From assembly GCF_000969415.1 (NCBI RefSeq), contig NZ_JZEX01000107.1, positions 1 through 49,685 of the forward strand: a stretch of 49,685 nucleotides of DNA, read 5' to 3'. The stretch is from Devosia geojensis. GTDB lineage: Bacteria > Pseudomonadota > Alphaproteobacteria > Rhizobiales > Devosiaceae. The notes beneath the pieces are model-generated. The model ran no database searches, was not told the origin of the DNA, and saw only the letters and a list, made by a program, of their open reading frames with translations. The translations under genes were made by a program, and so were the position numbers. Of this stretch, positions 23,289 through 31,932 are shown piece by piece (the stretch's first letter is position 1; every line of letters starts with the position of its first letter).

Positions 23289-23307
23289 ACTGAATGTGCC
23301 ATTCAGT
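23289..23307. promoter_or_regulatory. Inverted repeat ACTGAATG-TGC-CATTCAGT
   Basis: Perfect 8-base arms, 67-85 bases upstream of the small membrane gene and about 100 bases after the gntR stop. No T-run follows, so an operator is more likely than a terminator. Confidence 0.4.
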
Positions 23308-23409
23308 TTGCGTTCATGTGGAAAGCCACCGCGACAGAACTCGGTCCCAACCGGTGACCGGCGATGCGATCCCGGTGAAGGAACGAGATTCGCCGACGTC
23401 CCGAAACGT

Positions 23410-24123
23410 TCAGGGCTTCAGCGCAAGCCTGGCGCGATCGACCTCATCCGAATTGTCCTGGGCGATCAGGCTGTCGAGCGCGCGGGCCCGGCCGCTGGCG
23501 ATGTGCTCCTCGAAGGCGAGGGCGGCGCCCTGGGCGTCGCCGGCGTCGATCTTGCGGATGATGTTGAGGTGCTGCTCGTTGGATTCGCGCAGGCGCGACG
23601 GCCCCGCGACGCCCCCGCGCAGGATGAGGCGAAGCTCCCGGTCGATGTTTTCGGACCATTCGATCAGCCGGTCGTTGCCGGTCGAGCGGATGAGCGTCGA
23701 ATGGAAGAGCTCGTTGAGCTCGGAATAGCCGTGCGCGTCCTTCTCAAGGCGCTTTTCTTCCATTTTCTCGTGCAGCTCATAGAGCATGCGCACCTTCTCG
23801 GCGGACAAGCGCCGCGCCAGCAGCTTGCCGGCAAGGTAGGCAAAGGCCGCGCGGACGTCGTAGAGGTGCAGGGCCTCGCGGATATCGAGCTTGCGCACGA
23901 ACACGCCGCGATTGTGCACCATCTCGACGAGATAGGCCTGTTCGAGCGAGCGCAGGGCCTCGCGCACCGGACCGCGCGAGACCTGAAACTCGGCCGCGAC
24001 CTGGTTCTCGTTGATGCGCTGGCCCGGCAGCAGCTCGCTGTTGAGAATGCGGTCCAGCAGAATCTGTCGGATCTGTTGAGTGGTCGACTGGTCCGAGTTC
24101 TGAATTTCGTTGGCTGGAGGCAT
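23410..24123 (-). CDS. GntR-family regulator, FCD subfamily, of the second catabolic island
   Basis: A 237-residue FCD-type GntR regulator. The winged helix covers residues ~15-75 (QIRQILLDRILNSELLPGQRINENQVAAEFQVSRGPVREALRSLE). The FCD domain covers ~85-225 (LYDVRAAFAYLAGKLLARRL, FHSTLIRSTGNDRLI, EHIASGRARALD). I prefer the ATG at 24121-24123; the upstream ATG at 24195 lacks a ribosome site and would add 24 unusual residues. It lies after the amidohydrolase in the same direction with a 103-base gap, so it may have its own promoter. It is the likely regulator of the island at 24-36 kb. Confidence 0.9.
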   Translation of the reverse strand: MPPANEIQNSDQSTTQQIRQILLDRILNSELLPGQRINENQVAAEFQVSRGPVREALRSLEQAYLVEMVHNRGVFVRKLDIREALHLYDVRAAFAYLAGKLLARRLSAEKVRMLYELHEKMEEKRLEKDAHGYSELNELFHSTLIRSTGNDRLIEWSENIDRELRLILRGGVAGPSRLRESNEQHLNIIRKIDAGDAQGAALAFEEHIASGRARALDSLIAQDNSDEVDRARLALKP

Positions 24124-24226
24124 GCTCACCGGTTTCCAGGGCTTGATGCCGCGCTGCGCGGGGCAGCCGGCAGATTGTACATTCTCGGACAGCATATGTC
24201 AGAGATTCGTTTGGCATTCTCGGCTT

Positions 24227-25051
24227 TCATTCGAACTTGTATAGCAATCGGGGGTTCTCGACAAAAATCTGCTGGATTTCGGTGGGGTCGAGCAGATCGA
24301 TGAGGGAGCGCAGGGTGGCGCGTTCGTCGGGCTTATCCTGCGGAGCAAGGTTCGGGTGGGGGAAGTTGAGGCCCCATACGAGCCGGCGCGGGCCGGCGTC
24401 GACGAGCGCGCGCACGAGGGCGGACAATGGCGTGAAATCCGGGCGGCCGTCTGCGGTCACGTTGTAGGGGGCGGCGAGCTTGACCCAGCCGCCGTCATCG
24501 AGAAAGCCGAGCAGGGCCCGGGTCGCCGCCTCGTCGAGGCCGGCGCCGCGCGGCAGGCGTGCGATGTGATCCACGACGACAGGGCAAGGCAGAGCGAGGA
24601 GCCCCGCGTAGCGCGCGGCCAGTTCCGCCCCCTCGGCCTGCACGATGACGTGCCCGTCCATGGCGGCGGCAAGCTCGGCGCCCGCGCGCACGGGCGCCAT
24701 ATCGAACGGCTCGCCCGGCCGGAAGAGGAACCGGAAGCCGCAGACGCCGCTCGCGCGCAGCGTTTCGAGATCGTTGGCCGTCGGCGCCTCGTCGAAGAAG
24801 ACGATTCCGCGGGCGCGGTCGGAGCCGAGTCCGGCCATGCCGTGCAGGAGGCTCCGCCGGTCCGGATACGCCTTGCCCTGCACCAGCACATGCCGATCGA
24901 CGCCGAGGCTGGCGCAGACGGCGAGATAGTCGGCCGTGTCGGCATTCGGTTCGTGGTGCTGGCCGGCTCGTATCGGAAAGGCATCCGCGGACGGGTAGAG
25001 ATGCGAGTGGCAGTCGCAGCTTCCCGGTGGCAGCAGTCGCGCGTCGCTCAT
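24227..25051 (-). CDS. Amidohydrolase-2-family lactonase or lactone isomerase
   Basis: A 274-residue TIM-barrel protein of the amidohydrolase-2 group. CDCHSHLY gives His15 and His17, VVVDHIARLPRG the barrel His near 165, and RLVWGLNFPHPN the end of strand 8. In typical family members this last motif is G-x-D-W/F-P-H; here the Asp is Asn (residue 229). D-galactarolactone isomerase and PDC lactonase are related proteins. It overlaps the uronate-dehydrogenase-like gene by 4 bases, and this pairing in Agrobacterium belongs to oxidative uronate breakdown. The exact reaction (lactone hydrolysis or isomerisation) cannot be told. Confidence 0.8.
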   Translation of the reverse strand: MSDARLLPPGSCDCHSHLYPSADAFPIRAGQHHEPNADTADYLAVCASLGVDRHVLVQGKAYPDRRSLLHGMAGLGSDRARGIVFFDEAPTANDLETLRASGVCGFRFLFRPGEPFDMAPVRAGAELAAAMDGHVIVQAEGAELAARYAGLLALPCPVVVDHIARLPRGAGLDEAATRALLGFLDDGGWVKLAAPYNVTADGRPDFTPLSALVRALVDAGPRRLVWGLNFPHPNLAPQDKPDERATLRSLIDLLDPTEIQQIFVENPRLLYKFE

Positions 25052-25860
25052 GCCAGGCGCTCGTCGGCAGACTCGGCGAGCCGGTATAGCGAGCGCTTCC
25101 CGCCCTGATAGACGAGCAGCCGTTCAGCCGCCGCATCGAGCGGGGCCGGGGCGGGCATGTGATCGCCGGCGTTGTCCTGGGGCGCGAAGCCGAGATGCGC
25201 GGCGTGCCGATTGTCCCACCACACCCCGTCATTGGCGGATACGCCCCATACCGGCGTGAAGCCGACGCGCGGGGCCGTCAGGCATGCGTCGATCAGGCGG
25301 CAATAGTCGGGTTCGCTCAGCCAGGTGTAGCGCTCGCGCGGATCGATCGGTGCGGGGCGGGCCGAACCGATGCGCAGCGCCACGCTCTCGAGCCCGAACT
25401 TGTCCCAGTAGTATTGCCCGAGGTCCTCGCCGAAGCCCTTGCTCAGGCCGTAAAGGCTGTCGGGCCGGTGGGGGGCCAGCGTATCGGTGACGACTCGCGA
25501 CGGGTACATGCCCGCGATATGGTGGGAGCTGGCGAAGACGATCCGCTTGACACCTGCCGCGCGCGCCGCTTCGTAGACGTTGTAGGTGCCCTCAAGATTG
25601 GAGGCGAGGACGCCGGCCCAGTCGTCGACGGAGAGGTCGGCGGCCAGGTGGACGACGACGTCGGCGTCCGTCACCAGGCGCGCGACGGCATCGGCGTCGG
25701 TCAGACTGGACCGGATGAGGGTTTCGCGTTCACCTGCCGGCCCCATGTCGGCAATGTCCAGGAGCTTCAGTTGCCGAGACGGCCTCGACAGGTGCCGGCG
25801 GGTCAGCCGCCCGAGGTATCCCGCAGCACCTGTGATGGCGACGATATTGCTGGCGATCAC
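25048..25860 (-). CDS. NAD-dependent uronate dehydrogenase-like (Udh) protein
   Basis: A 270-residue short-chain/epimerase-fold oxidoreductase. NAD-binding VAITGAAGYLGRLTRR lies at the start, DVVVHLAADLSVDDW near residue 60, and the active-site YGLSKGFGEDLG with its Tyr and Lys near 137-141. GVSANDGVWWDNRHAAHLGF is a hallmark of uronate dehydrogenases. These turn D-galacturonate or D-glucuronate into the aldaro-1,5-lactone with NAD+. I choose GTG 25858-25860, with GGAGATG upstream. Its stop overlaps the start of the lactonase gene, so they form one transcript. PdxA2 starts 181 bases away on the other strand. Confidence 0.85.
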   Translation of the reverse strand: MIASNIVAITGAAGYLGRLTRRHLSRPSRQLKLLDIADMGPAGERETLIRSSLTDADAVARLVTDADVVVHLAADLSVDDWAGVLASNLEGTYNVYEAARAAGVKRIVFASSHHIAGMYPSRVVTDTLAPHRPDSLYGLSKGFGEDLGQYYWDKFGLESVALRIGSARPAPIDPRERYTWLSEPDYCRLIDACLTAPRVGFTPVWGVSANDGVWWDNRHAAHLGFAPQDNAGDHMPAPAPLDAAAERLLVYQGGKRSLYRLAESADERLA

Positions 25861-26041
25861 GGCGCATCTCCGGACGGTGGATCGAAATTTGACGAGGATC
25901 GGACTCCGATGAATCGATAACCTCTGCCAGTGACGCATGCAATGTGTTTCTCATTGTTATAGAAGGAATATGTATTGTCAGCAATCTATGTCGTGATGTA
26001 GACAAAATGGAAATCTGATGAACCATCCACGGAGCAGCCTC

Positions 26042-27043
26042 ATGAAGCCGACCCTCGCACTCTTCGCCGGAGATCCGGGAGGGATCGGCCCCGAGATCGT
26101 GGCCAAGGCATTGGCGGACGAGGAGGTGCGGGAGGCGGCCAACTTCATCCTCATCGGCAGCAAGCCCGCCATCGAGCGCGGAATGGAGGTCGCCGGGCAT
26201 CGCACGGCGTTCGAGCATACGGATGCCCGACGCCCGTCGGGCGACGAACTGCCCATCCAGCTTGCGCGCTGGGAAGGGGATGCGGACGTGGATTTCGAGC
26301 GCGGCAAGGTCGACGCGCGGAACGGCGCGCACATGCTGGCGGGCCTCGCCTACGGGTTGCAGCTCTGCGTGAAGGGCGTCGCCGACGCCATGTGCGTGGC
26401 CCCGCTCAACAAGTCGGCGCTGAAGGCCGGCGGCATGAAACATCCCGACGAGATCAACTATTTCCGCGAGGTGCTCGATTTTTCCGGCATGACGAGCGAG
26501 TTCAACGTCAACGACAAGCTGTGGACGGCGCGCGTGACCTCCCACGTGCCGCTGAAGGATGTCAGCGGCCTCATCACCGGCGACAAGATCGTCAACGGCG
26601 TCGGCATCCTTCATGACGGGCTCTCGCGGGCCGGCTACGAGCGGCCGCGCATCGCCGTATGCGGGCTCAACCCGCACAACGGGGAATCCGGGGCGTTCGG
26701 GCGCGAGGAGATCGACGTCATCCGTCCGGCCGTGGAGCGCGCGCAACAGATGGGATTCGATGCGCATGGCCCGTTCCCGGCCGACACCATCTTCGTGCAG
26801 GCGACCAGGCCCCAGGGCGGGTACGACGGCGTCCTGACGATGTACCACGACCAGGGGCAGATCGCCATGAAGCTGATGAGCTTCGGGCACGGCGTCACCG
26901 TGCACTACGGACTGCCGATGGTGGTGACCACGACGTCGCACGGCACCGCCTACGATATCGTCGAGAAAGGGGTTGCGACGCCCAGCGCGTTGAAGAACGC
27001 AATTCTGATGGCGGCCCGGATGGGTTCGCGCAACGGAGGCTAG
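26042..27043 (+). CDS. pdxA2: PdxA2-type 4-phosphoerythronate/threonate dehydrogenase
   Basis: A 333-residue enzyme of the PdxA family. It has LFAGDPGGIGPEIVAKAL, DAMCVAPLNKSALKAGG, the metal-ligand histidines in TSHVPLKDV, GLNPHNGESG and TMYHDQGQIAMKL, and TTTSHGTAYDI. The shape suits PdxA2 paralogues, which oxidise 4-phospho-erythronate or -threonate and lose CO2 to give dihydroxyacetone phosphate. No DUF1537 (four-carbon acid sugar kinase) gene, the usual partner, is in the window. The ATG at 26042 has GGAG seven bases upstream; ATG 26018 is the longer option. A biosynthetic PdxA role is less likely because of the catabolic neighbours. Confidence 0.85.
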   Translation: MKPTLALFAGDPGGIGPEIVAKALADEEVREAANFILIGSKPAIERGMEVAGHRTAFEHTDARRPSGDELPIQLARWEGDADVDFERGKVDARNGAHMLAGLAYGLQLCVKGVADAMCVAPLNKSALKAGGMKHPDEINYFREVLDFSGMTSEFNVNDKLWTARVTSHVPLKDVSGLITGDKIVNGVGILHDGLSRAGYERPRIAVCGLNPHNGESGAFGREEIDVIRPAVERAQQMGFDAHGPFPADTIFVQATRPQGGYDGVLTMYHDQGQIAMKLMSFGHGVTVHYGLPMVVTTTSHGTAYDIVEKGVATPSALKNAILMAARMGSRNGG

Positions 27044-27081
27044 AGCCGTTCACCGTTTCTTTGAAACGCTGAACGATCTCT

Positions 27082-27147
27082 AACTCTTTGTTTTGTCACG
27101 TTTCCGAACCGGAAAAGTGGTGTCCACTTTTCCTGGAAACGCTCTAG
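27082..27147. repeat. RIME-like repeat, copy 3
   Basis: ACTCTTTGTTTTGTCACGTT, TCCGAACC, GGAAAAGTGGTGTCCACTTTTCC and GGAAACGCTCTA. It lies between the convergent pdxA2 and ABC ATPase genes. Confidence 0.75.
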
Positions 27148-27185
27148 GCAGAGGCGCCAGGGTTGCGACATCGCTCTTGGGTATT

Positions 27186-28232
27186 TCAGGTCGCCACCTG
27201 GGGTGCCCCTTTGAGCTCCAGCGTCTCGGCATAGTGGCAGGCAACCTGGCGGTCGTCTTCGAGCGTCCGCAACGCGGGCACTTCCCGCACGCAGCGATTG
27301 CCGTCCGAATAGGCGCAGCGCGTGTGGAACGGGCAGCCGCTCGGCACGTTCGAGGGATCGGCGATCTCGCCCGCGAGGCGAATGCGCTCGACCTTCTTCC
27401 TCAGCCTCGGATCGGGGATCGGCACCGCCGAGAGCAGCGCTTCCGTATAGGGATGGGCGGGGCGGGCGAAAAGCGCTCGTGTCGGGGCGAGCTCGACCAG
27501 CTTGCCCACATACATCACCGCCACGCGGTCGCTGATGTATTCCACGACGCTGAGGTCGTGGGCGATGAAGACGTAGGTCAGCTTGTACTCGACCTGGAGC
27601 TTTTTCAGCAGGTTGATCGTTTGCGCCTGGACCGAGACGTCGAGAGCCGACACGGCTTCGTCCGCCACCAGCAGGCGCGGGTTGAGGGAGAGGGCGCGCG
27701 CGATGCCGATGCGCTGGCGCTCCCCGCCCGAAAAGGCATGCGGATAGCGCGCCATGTATTCGCGCCGCAGGCCGACCTGCTCGAGCAGGTCCCCCACGCG
27801 CCGGTGAAGCGCCTTGTTACGTGGGTGGCCGGCGAGGACCAGCGGCTCGCCGACGATCTCCTCGACGGTCATGCGCGGGTTGAGGGAAGCGTAGGGGTCC
27901 TGGAAGATCATGCGGATGTCGCGCCGGTAGGGCCGCAGCGCCCTGCCGTCCAGCGCGGTGAGGTCGACCACCTCGCCCTCGTTGCGGGTCCGATAACGGA
28001 TGCTGCCCGCGGTCGGGTCGTAGATGCGCATGATGCAGCGGCCGAGCGTCGTCTTTCCGCACCCGGATTCGCCGACGACGCTCAGCGTTTCGCCCTCACG
28101 CACGCAAAACGATACGCCGTCGACGGCCTTGACCTGCCCGACGACGCGCCGCAGGACGCCCGCGCTCGTCACGGGAAAGTGCATGCTGAGGTCGCGCACT
28201 TCGAGGAGCGTGGCTGCTGATGGTTCCGCCAT
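27186..28232 (-). CDS. Dpp/Opp-type ABC transporter ATPase (DppF/OppF)
   Basis: A 348-residue ATPase. Walker A is [10 protein letters not shown] near residue 50, the ABC signature [10 protein letters not shown], Walker [13 protein letters not shown], and the switch His is in FIAHDL. A C-terminal Opp/Dpp extension ([34 protein letters not shown]) carries the cysteine cluster of the oligopeptide/dipeptide group. The start is the ATG at 28230-28232; 40 codons of open frame before it overlap the OppD gene. It is the third gene of a minus-strand run (permease C, OppD, OppF). Confidence 0.92.
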   Translation of the reverse strand: MAEPSAATLLEVRDLSMHFPVTSAGVLRRVVGQVKAVDGVSFCVREGETLSVVGESGCGKTTLGRCIMRIYDPTAGSIRYRTRNEGEVVDLTALDGRALRPYRRDIRMIFQDPYASLNPRMTVEEIVGEPLVLAGHPRNKALHRRVGDLLEQVGLRREYMARYPHAFSGGERQRIGIARALSLNPRLLVADEAVSALDVSVQAQTINLLKKLQVEYKLTYVFIAHDLSVVEYISDRVAVMYVGKLVELAPTRALFARPAHPYTEALLSAVPIPDPRLRKKVERIRLAGEIADPSNVPSGCPFHTRCAYSDGNRCVREVPALRTLEDDRQVACHYAETLELKGAPQVAT

Positions 28233-28234
28233 TT

Positions 28235-29248
28235 TTACCGACCTTGCGTGATGTCTTGCCCGACGCGGGCGCATTTGACGTGGTGTTCGGGCAGCACCGC
28301 GATGGTCGCGGGCTCGGCTGTGTCGCAGGTGCCGGCCAGGTAGCGGTCGCAACGCGGATGGAAGACGCAGCCGCGCGGGCGCGCGAGCGGGTGCGGTACC
28401 ATTCCGCGGATGGCCGCGAGAGGCAGGTCCTTGTCCGCCGAGAGGCGGGGAACCGACTGGAGCAGCGCGCGGGTATAGGGGTGCTCGGGCGCGTGGAAGG
28501 TGGTGTCGACGTCGGCGGTCTCGACGACGGAGCCGGCGTACATCACCACCACGTCGTCGGCGATCTCGGCAACGACCCCCAGGTCATGGGTGATGAACAT
28601 CACCGACATCTCCATCTCCTCCTGCAGCTCGCGGATGAGATCGAGGATGTTGGCCTGGGTGGTGACGTCGAGCGCGGTCGTCGGCTCGTCGGCGACGAGC
28701 AGGCGCGGCTCGCAGATCAGCGCCATGGCGATGACGACGCGCTGGCGCAGGCCGCCCGAGAGCTGGAAGGGATAGTTGTCGAAGCGCTGGACGGGGTTGG
28801 GGATGCCGACCCTCGCCATCATCTCGAGCACCCGCTCGCGCGCCTCGGCCCGCTGCAGCCTGAAGTGCAGGAGGAGCGGTTCCATGATCTGCTCGCCGAT
28901 GCGGTGGACCGGCGAAAGCGAGGTCATCGGCTCCTGGAAAACCATGCCGATCTCGCGCCCGCGGATGGCGCGCATGACGCGTCCGCCGGCAGGCTGCGTA
29001 GCGATGTCGGTGATTTTGCCGTCGCGGTCCCGGTAGCGGATGCTGCCCGAGGCGATGCGGCCGGGCTTTTGCAGGATCTGCATCATCGACCGGGCGGTGA
29101 CGGATTTTCCCGAGCCGGATTCGCCCACGATGCAGGTGGTCTTGCCGCGCTTCAGCAAGAAACTGACCCCGCGCAGCGCCTCGATCGTTCCGGCCATGAC
29201 GGGAAAGTCGACGCGAAGGTCGCGTACCTCGACGATTGTCTCATCCAT
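28235..29248 (-). CDS. Dpp/Opp-type ABC transporter ATPase (DppD/OppD)
   Basis: A 337-residue ATPase. Walker A is [16 protein letters not shown], the signature [11 protein letters not shown], Walker [15 protein letters not shown], and the His switch FITHDLGV. The C-terminal cysteines ([15 protein letters not shown]) again mark the Opp/Dpp group. The ATG at 29246-29248 is favoured, just after the permease stop; a start at 29278 would overlap the permease by 29 bases. Two bases separate it from OppF. Together the two ATPases drive an importer whose substrate is probably not a peptide but a glycoside or oligosaccharide, judged from the neighbours. Confidence 0.92.
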   Translation of the reverse strand: MDETIVEVRDLRVDFPVMAGTIEALRGVSFLLKRGKTTCIVGESGSGKSVTARSMMQILQKPGRIASGSIRYRDRDGKITDIATQPAGGRVMRAIRGREIGMVFQEPMTSLSPVHRIGEQIMEPLLLHFRLQRAEARERVLEMMARVGIPNPVQRFDNYPFQLSGGLRQRVVIAMALICEPRLLVADEPTTALDVTTQANILDLIRELQEEMEMSVMFITHDLGVVAEIADDVVVMYAGSVVETADVDTTFHAPEHPYTRALLQSVPRLSADKDLPLAAIRGMVPHPLARPRGCVFHPRCDRYLAGTCDTAEPATIAVLPEHHVKCARVGQDITQGR

Positions 29249-29249
29249 G

Positions 29250-30413
29250 TCAGTTGCTTCCGTATGGGTCGGCGGCATCGCGCAGACCGTCGCCGAGGAA
29301 GTTCAGCGCCAGGACCGCCACGATCACCGCCGCGCCCGGCCAGAGCAGCCAGGCCGCGTTGGCCAGCGTGCGGATGTTCTGGGCCTCCTGCAGCAGGACG
29401 CCCCAGCTGATGACCGGCGAGCGCAGGCCGATGCCGAGGAAGGAGAGCGCGGTTTCGGCCAGGATCATGGCGGGTACCGCAAGGGTCACCGAGGCCACGA
29501 TATGGCTGGTGAACGCCGGCACCATGTGGCGGAAGATCACGCGCATCTCGCCGCTGCCGTCGAGCCGGGCGGCCATCACGTAGTCCTCGTTCTTGATGGA
29601 CATGAACATGCCGCGGATTTGGCGGGCGAGCTGGGTCCAGCCGAGAAGCGAGAGGATCACGGTGATGAGGAAATAGACCGCTATCGGGTCCCATGTGAGC
29701 GGAATGGCCGCCGCCAGCCCCATCCAGAGCGGGATGGTGGGCAGGGAGATGAGGAACTCGGTCACCCGCTGTATGACGGAATCGACGGCGCCGCCGTAGA
29801 AACCGGCGATGGCGCCGAAGGTGATGCCGATCACCAGGCTCATGACCACGCCGATGAGGCCGATGGAGAGCGAAACCCGCGAGCCGTGGACGATGCGGCT
29901 GTAGACGTCGCGCCCCAGCCGGTCGGAGCCCAGGAGGAAGAACGGATCGGACGGATCGACGGCGCCCAGGATATAGCGGTTCCAGGCAATGAGGCCGGCG
30001 AGGCGGTATTCCGGCCCCTCGACGAAAAAGCCGATCGGAATGACGGTTTGCTCATCGATCTCGAAGGTGCGGCGCAGGGTGACCGGATCGGTGGCGGCTG
30101 CGTAGCCGTTGACGTGCGGCCGCCAGCGCCACCCGCTTTCGTCGCTCTGGAAGAGCTTGACCGCCTGCGGGGGCGCGTAGGTGTAGCGCGAATTGTAGGC
30201 GTGGGGATCAGTGGTCGAGAAAAACTCGGCAAAGATCGCGACGAGATAGAAGACGATCAGCAGCACGCCCGACACCACGGCGAGCTTGTGCTGCTTGAAC
30301 TTCCACCAGGTGAGCGACCACTGGCTCCAGTAGAGCGTCCTGTCGTCCTCGCGCGCGGGCTCGCTCGCGGCCAGGCCGTTCGCGCTCGCGGCAGTCGTCG
30401 GATCAGCTGACAC
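29250..30413 (-). CDS. Dpp/Opp-type ABC transporter permease (DppC/OppC)
   Basis: A 387-residue inner-membrane permease with about six helices. An N-terminal helix (LAVVSGVLLIVFYLVAIFAEFF) is followed by a periplasmic insert of about 150 residues and then the permease core (LGSDRLGRDVYSRIVHGSRVSLSIGL). The EAA-like cytoplasmic loop (MAARLDGSGEMRVIFRHMVPAF) contacts the ATPases. I start at GTG 30411-30413, with GGGAGGCGCC upstream. A 22-codon frame with a strong ribosome site overlaps this start. Genes for the other permease and the binding protein lie on the opposite strand. Confidence 0.88.
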   Translation of the reverse strand: MSADPTTAASANGLAASEPAREDDRTLYWSQWSLTWWKFKQHKLAVVSGVLLIVFYLVAIFAEFFSTTDPHAYNSRYTYAPPQAVKLFQSDESGWRWRPHVNGYAAATDPVTLRRTFEIDEQTVIPIGFFVEGPEYRLAGLIAWNRYILGAVDPSDPFFLLGSDRLGRDVYSRIVHGSRVSLSIGLIGVVMSLVIGITFGAIAGFYGGAVDSVIQRVTEFLISLPTIPLWMGLAAAIPLTWDPIAVYFLITVILSLLGWTQLARQIRGMFMSIKNEDYVMAARLDGSGEMRVIFRHMVPAFTSHIVASVTLAVPAMILAETALSFLGIGLRSPVISWGVLLQEAQNIRTLANAAWLLWPGAAVIVAVLALNFLGDGLRDAADPYGSN

Positions 30414-30471
30414 CGGCGCCTCCCGCGTCGCGTCCCAGCCTCGGGTCACCGGCGGGTAACGGCGTTCCCAT
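30403..30471 (-). CDS. 22-codon ORF overlapping the permease start
   Basis: From the ATG at 30469-30471 (after GGAGGAGAGC, a strong ribosome site) a 22-residue frame ends at a TGA inside the permease gene's start region. It may be a leader peptide that couples translation into dppC. The alternative is that this is the original start of dppC and a frameshift separates the two. Confidence 0.35.
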   Translation of the reverse strand: MGTPLPAGDPRLGRDAGGAGVS

Positions 30472-30612
30472 GCTCTCCTCCCTGCATTCAATCCGGCAGC
30501 GGTGCGATCCGGGCCGGTGCCGGCATGCGGAAAACCGGCGCCTTTCCGGCTTCCCGTCCCGTCTCGTTTGATGGCACACTAACAAGGTTCATACTATGAG
30601 AGAAGCTTAAAG

Positions 30613-30629
30613 AATGACAATCCGTCATT
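30613..30629. promoter_or_regulatory. Inverted repeat AATGAC-N5-GTCATT between divergent transporter transcripts
   Basis: Perfect 6-base arms. It lies between the dppC start on the minus strand and the promoter of the ADP-ribosylglycohydrolase gene on the plus strand, a likely operator position for the island's regulator. A TTGACA for the minus strand (plus TGTCAA at 30633-30638) is adjacent. Confidence 0.45.
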
Positions 30630-30650
30630 GAATGTCAACAAAAAGGCATC

Positions 30651-30679
30651 TTGACCAGACAATTCATTGGATATATCCG
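30651..30679 (+). promoter_or_regulatory. Candidate promoter of the ADP-ribosylglycohydrolase-SBP-permease transcript
   Basis: TTGACC at 30651-30656, then TATATC at 30672-30677 (15 bases) or TATCCG at 30674-30679 (17 bases). Confidence 0.4.
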
Positions 30680-30746
30680 TGCAATCTGTAAAAAGGGAGC
30701 CCGGCCGCACAGGGCTGCGGCAGCTGGATTTAGGGAGAGATTGAAC

Positions 30747-31844
30747 GTGACCTCGATATTGTATGACCGCATCTACGCCGTGAATGCGGTTGCCCCCGTC
30801 GCCAACTCCATGGGCGACCTGACCGAAGGCATGCATTGGCGCGAGGTCGAGGAGACGTTCGGTTTTCTCGAGGAGCTGCGCCCGCAGACCATCAAGGCGC
30901 GCACGCGAAAGTCCGAGTGGGGACGCGATTTCGTCTACCAGGCGATGGATCGCCCCCCGGGCCAGACCGAGGACGGGCAGGAGCGCCACCGGCTGGTCTG
31001 CGAAGCCATCATCGCCAAGAACGGCCGCATCACTGCGGGGGACCTCGGCCGCACGTGGGTCGACCTCATCAAGCCGGAGAATTTCGGCAAGCTGCTGGGC
31101 CCGCAGGACCAGGTGATTTACTGGAGCCTTTATGCCGGCGTGCCGGCGCATGAGGTCGGCCGCTACGCCGTCTGGCCCAAGATGCACGGCACCAGCAAGA
31201 TGATCCAGCCGATCGGGCTGGTGAACGCCTGCAACCCGCGCCAGGCCGCCGCCGACGCCCATGACGTCGGGCGGATCAAGGACGTCGACGGGTTGAGCGC
31301 CAATTTCGCCATCGAAGTGGTCGCGGCCCTTGCCGCCGGCTGCGCGCACGCGCTCATCCCGGGCTCAACCGTCGGCAGCGTTATCGACACGGCGCTGGCG
31401 CAACTGTCGGCGACGCCGCGCGCCGAGGTGGAGCAGGGGCTCGAATGGGCCAGGCAGCACAAGGACTGGAAGAAGCTGCGCGAGCTCTATGCCCAGTACT
31501 ACGAGCATAAATCCGCGTCCGACGCGGTGGAGGTTCTCTCCTCTTCGCTCGCCGTCTTCTATCTCTGCGACGGCGACGCTCACCAGGGCATGCTCTGGGC
31601 GGTGAACATGGGGCGCGACACCGACGACCGCGCCTATGACGTGGCGTGCCTGTCGACGGCCCTCAACGGCCTCGGCACGTTCCCGCGCGCGTGGCTCGAC
31701 ATCGTCGAGAACCAGCTCAAGACCGACACGGTGACGGTATCCAACCGCTCGCTCAAGGGCACCGCCGACGGCCTCTACAAGGCGGTGCTCAACGAGATGG
31801 ACAAGAGCAAGGCCGTGCTCGGCGACCTTGAAAAGCTGCTTTAG
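30747..31844 (+). CDS. ADP-ribosylglycohydrolase-family protein
   Basis: A 365-residue all-helical ADP-ribosylglycohydrolase-fold protein. The N-terminal MGDLTEG motif has Asp24 of the family's G-D motif. The C-terminal metal site MGRDTDDRAYDVACL has Asp291, Asp293 and Asp294 in the D-T-D-D order. The first Mg motif T-D-D-T reads TEDG at QTEDGQERH, so it is a divergent member. Typical members remove ADP-ribose from proteins; many stand-alone ones in sugar clusters have unknown glycosidic substrates. GTG 30747 is chosen (AGGGAGAG seven bases upstream). It heads a transcript with the binding protein and permease, hinting at a role on imported glycosides. Confidence 0.8.
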   Translation: MTSILYDRIYAVNAVAPVANSMGDLTEGMHWREVEETFGFLEELRPQTIKARTRKSEWGRDFVYQAMDRPPGQTEDGQERHRLVCEAIIAKNGRITAGDLGRTWVDLIKPENFGKLLGPQDQVIYWSLYAGVPAHEVGRYAVWPKMHGTSKMIQPIGLVNACNPRQAAADAHDVGRIKDVDGLSANFAIEVVAALAAGCAHALIPGSTVGSVIDTALAQLSATPRAEVEQGLEWARQHKDWKKLRELYAQYYEHKSASDAVEVLSSSLAVFYLCDGDAHQGMLWAVNMGRDTDDRAYDVACLSTALNGLGTFPRAWLDIVENQLKTDTVTVSNRSLKGTADGLYKAVLNEMDKSKAVLGDLEKLL

Positions 31845-31932
31845 CGCCCGCGCCGGTTCGGCACGGGCATTCCGTTCCGCTTGCGTCGGGAGGCGCGGCG
31901 GAACGGAAAATCGAGGATGGAGGAGGACTTCG

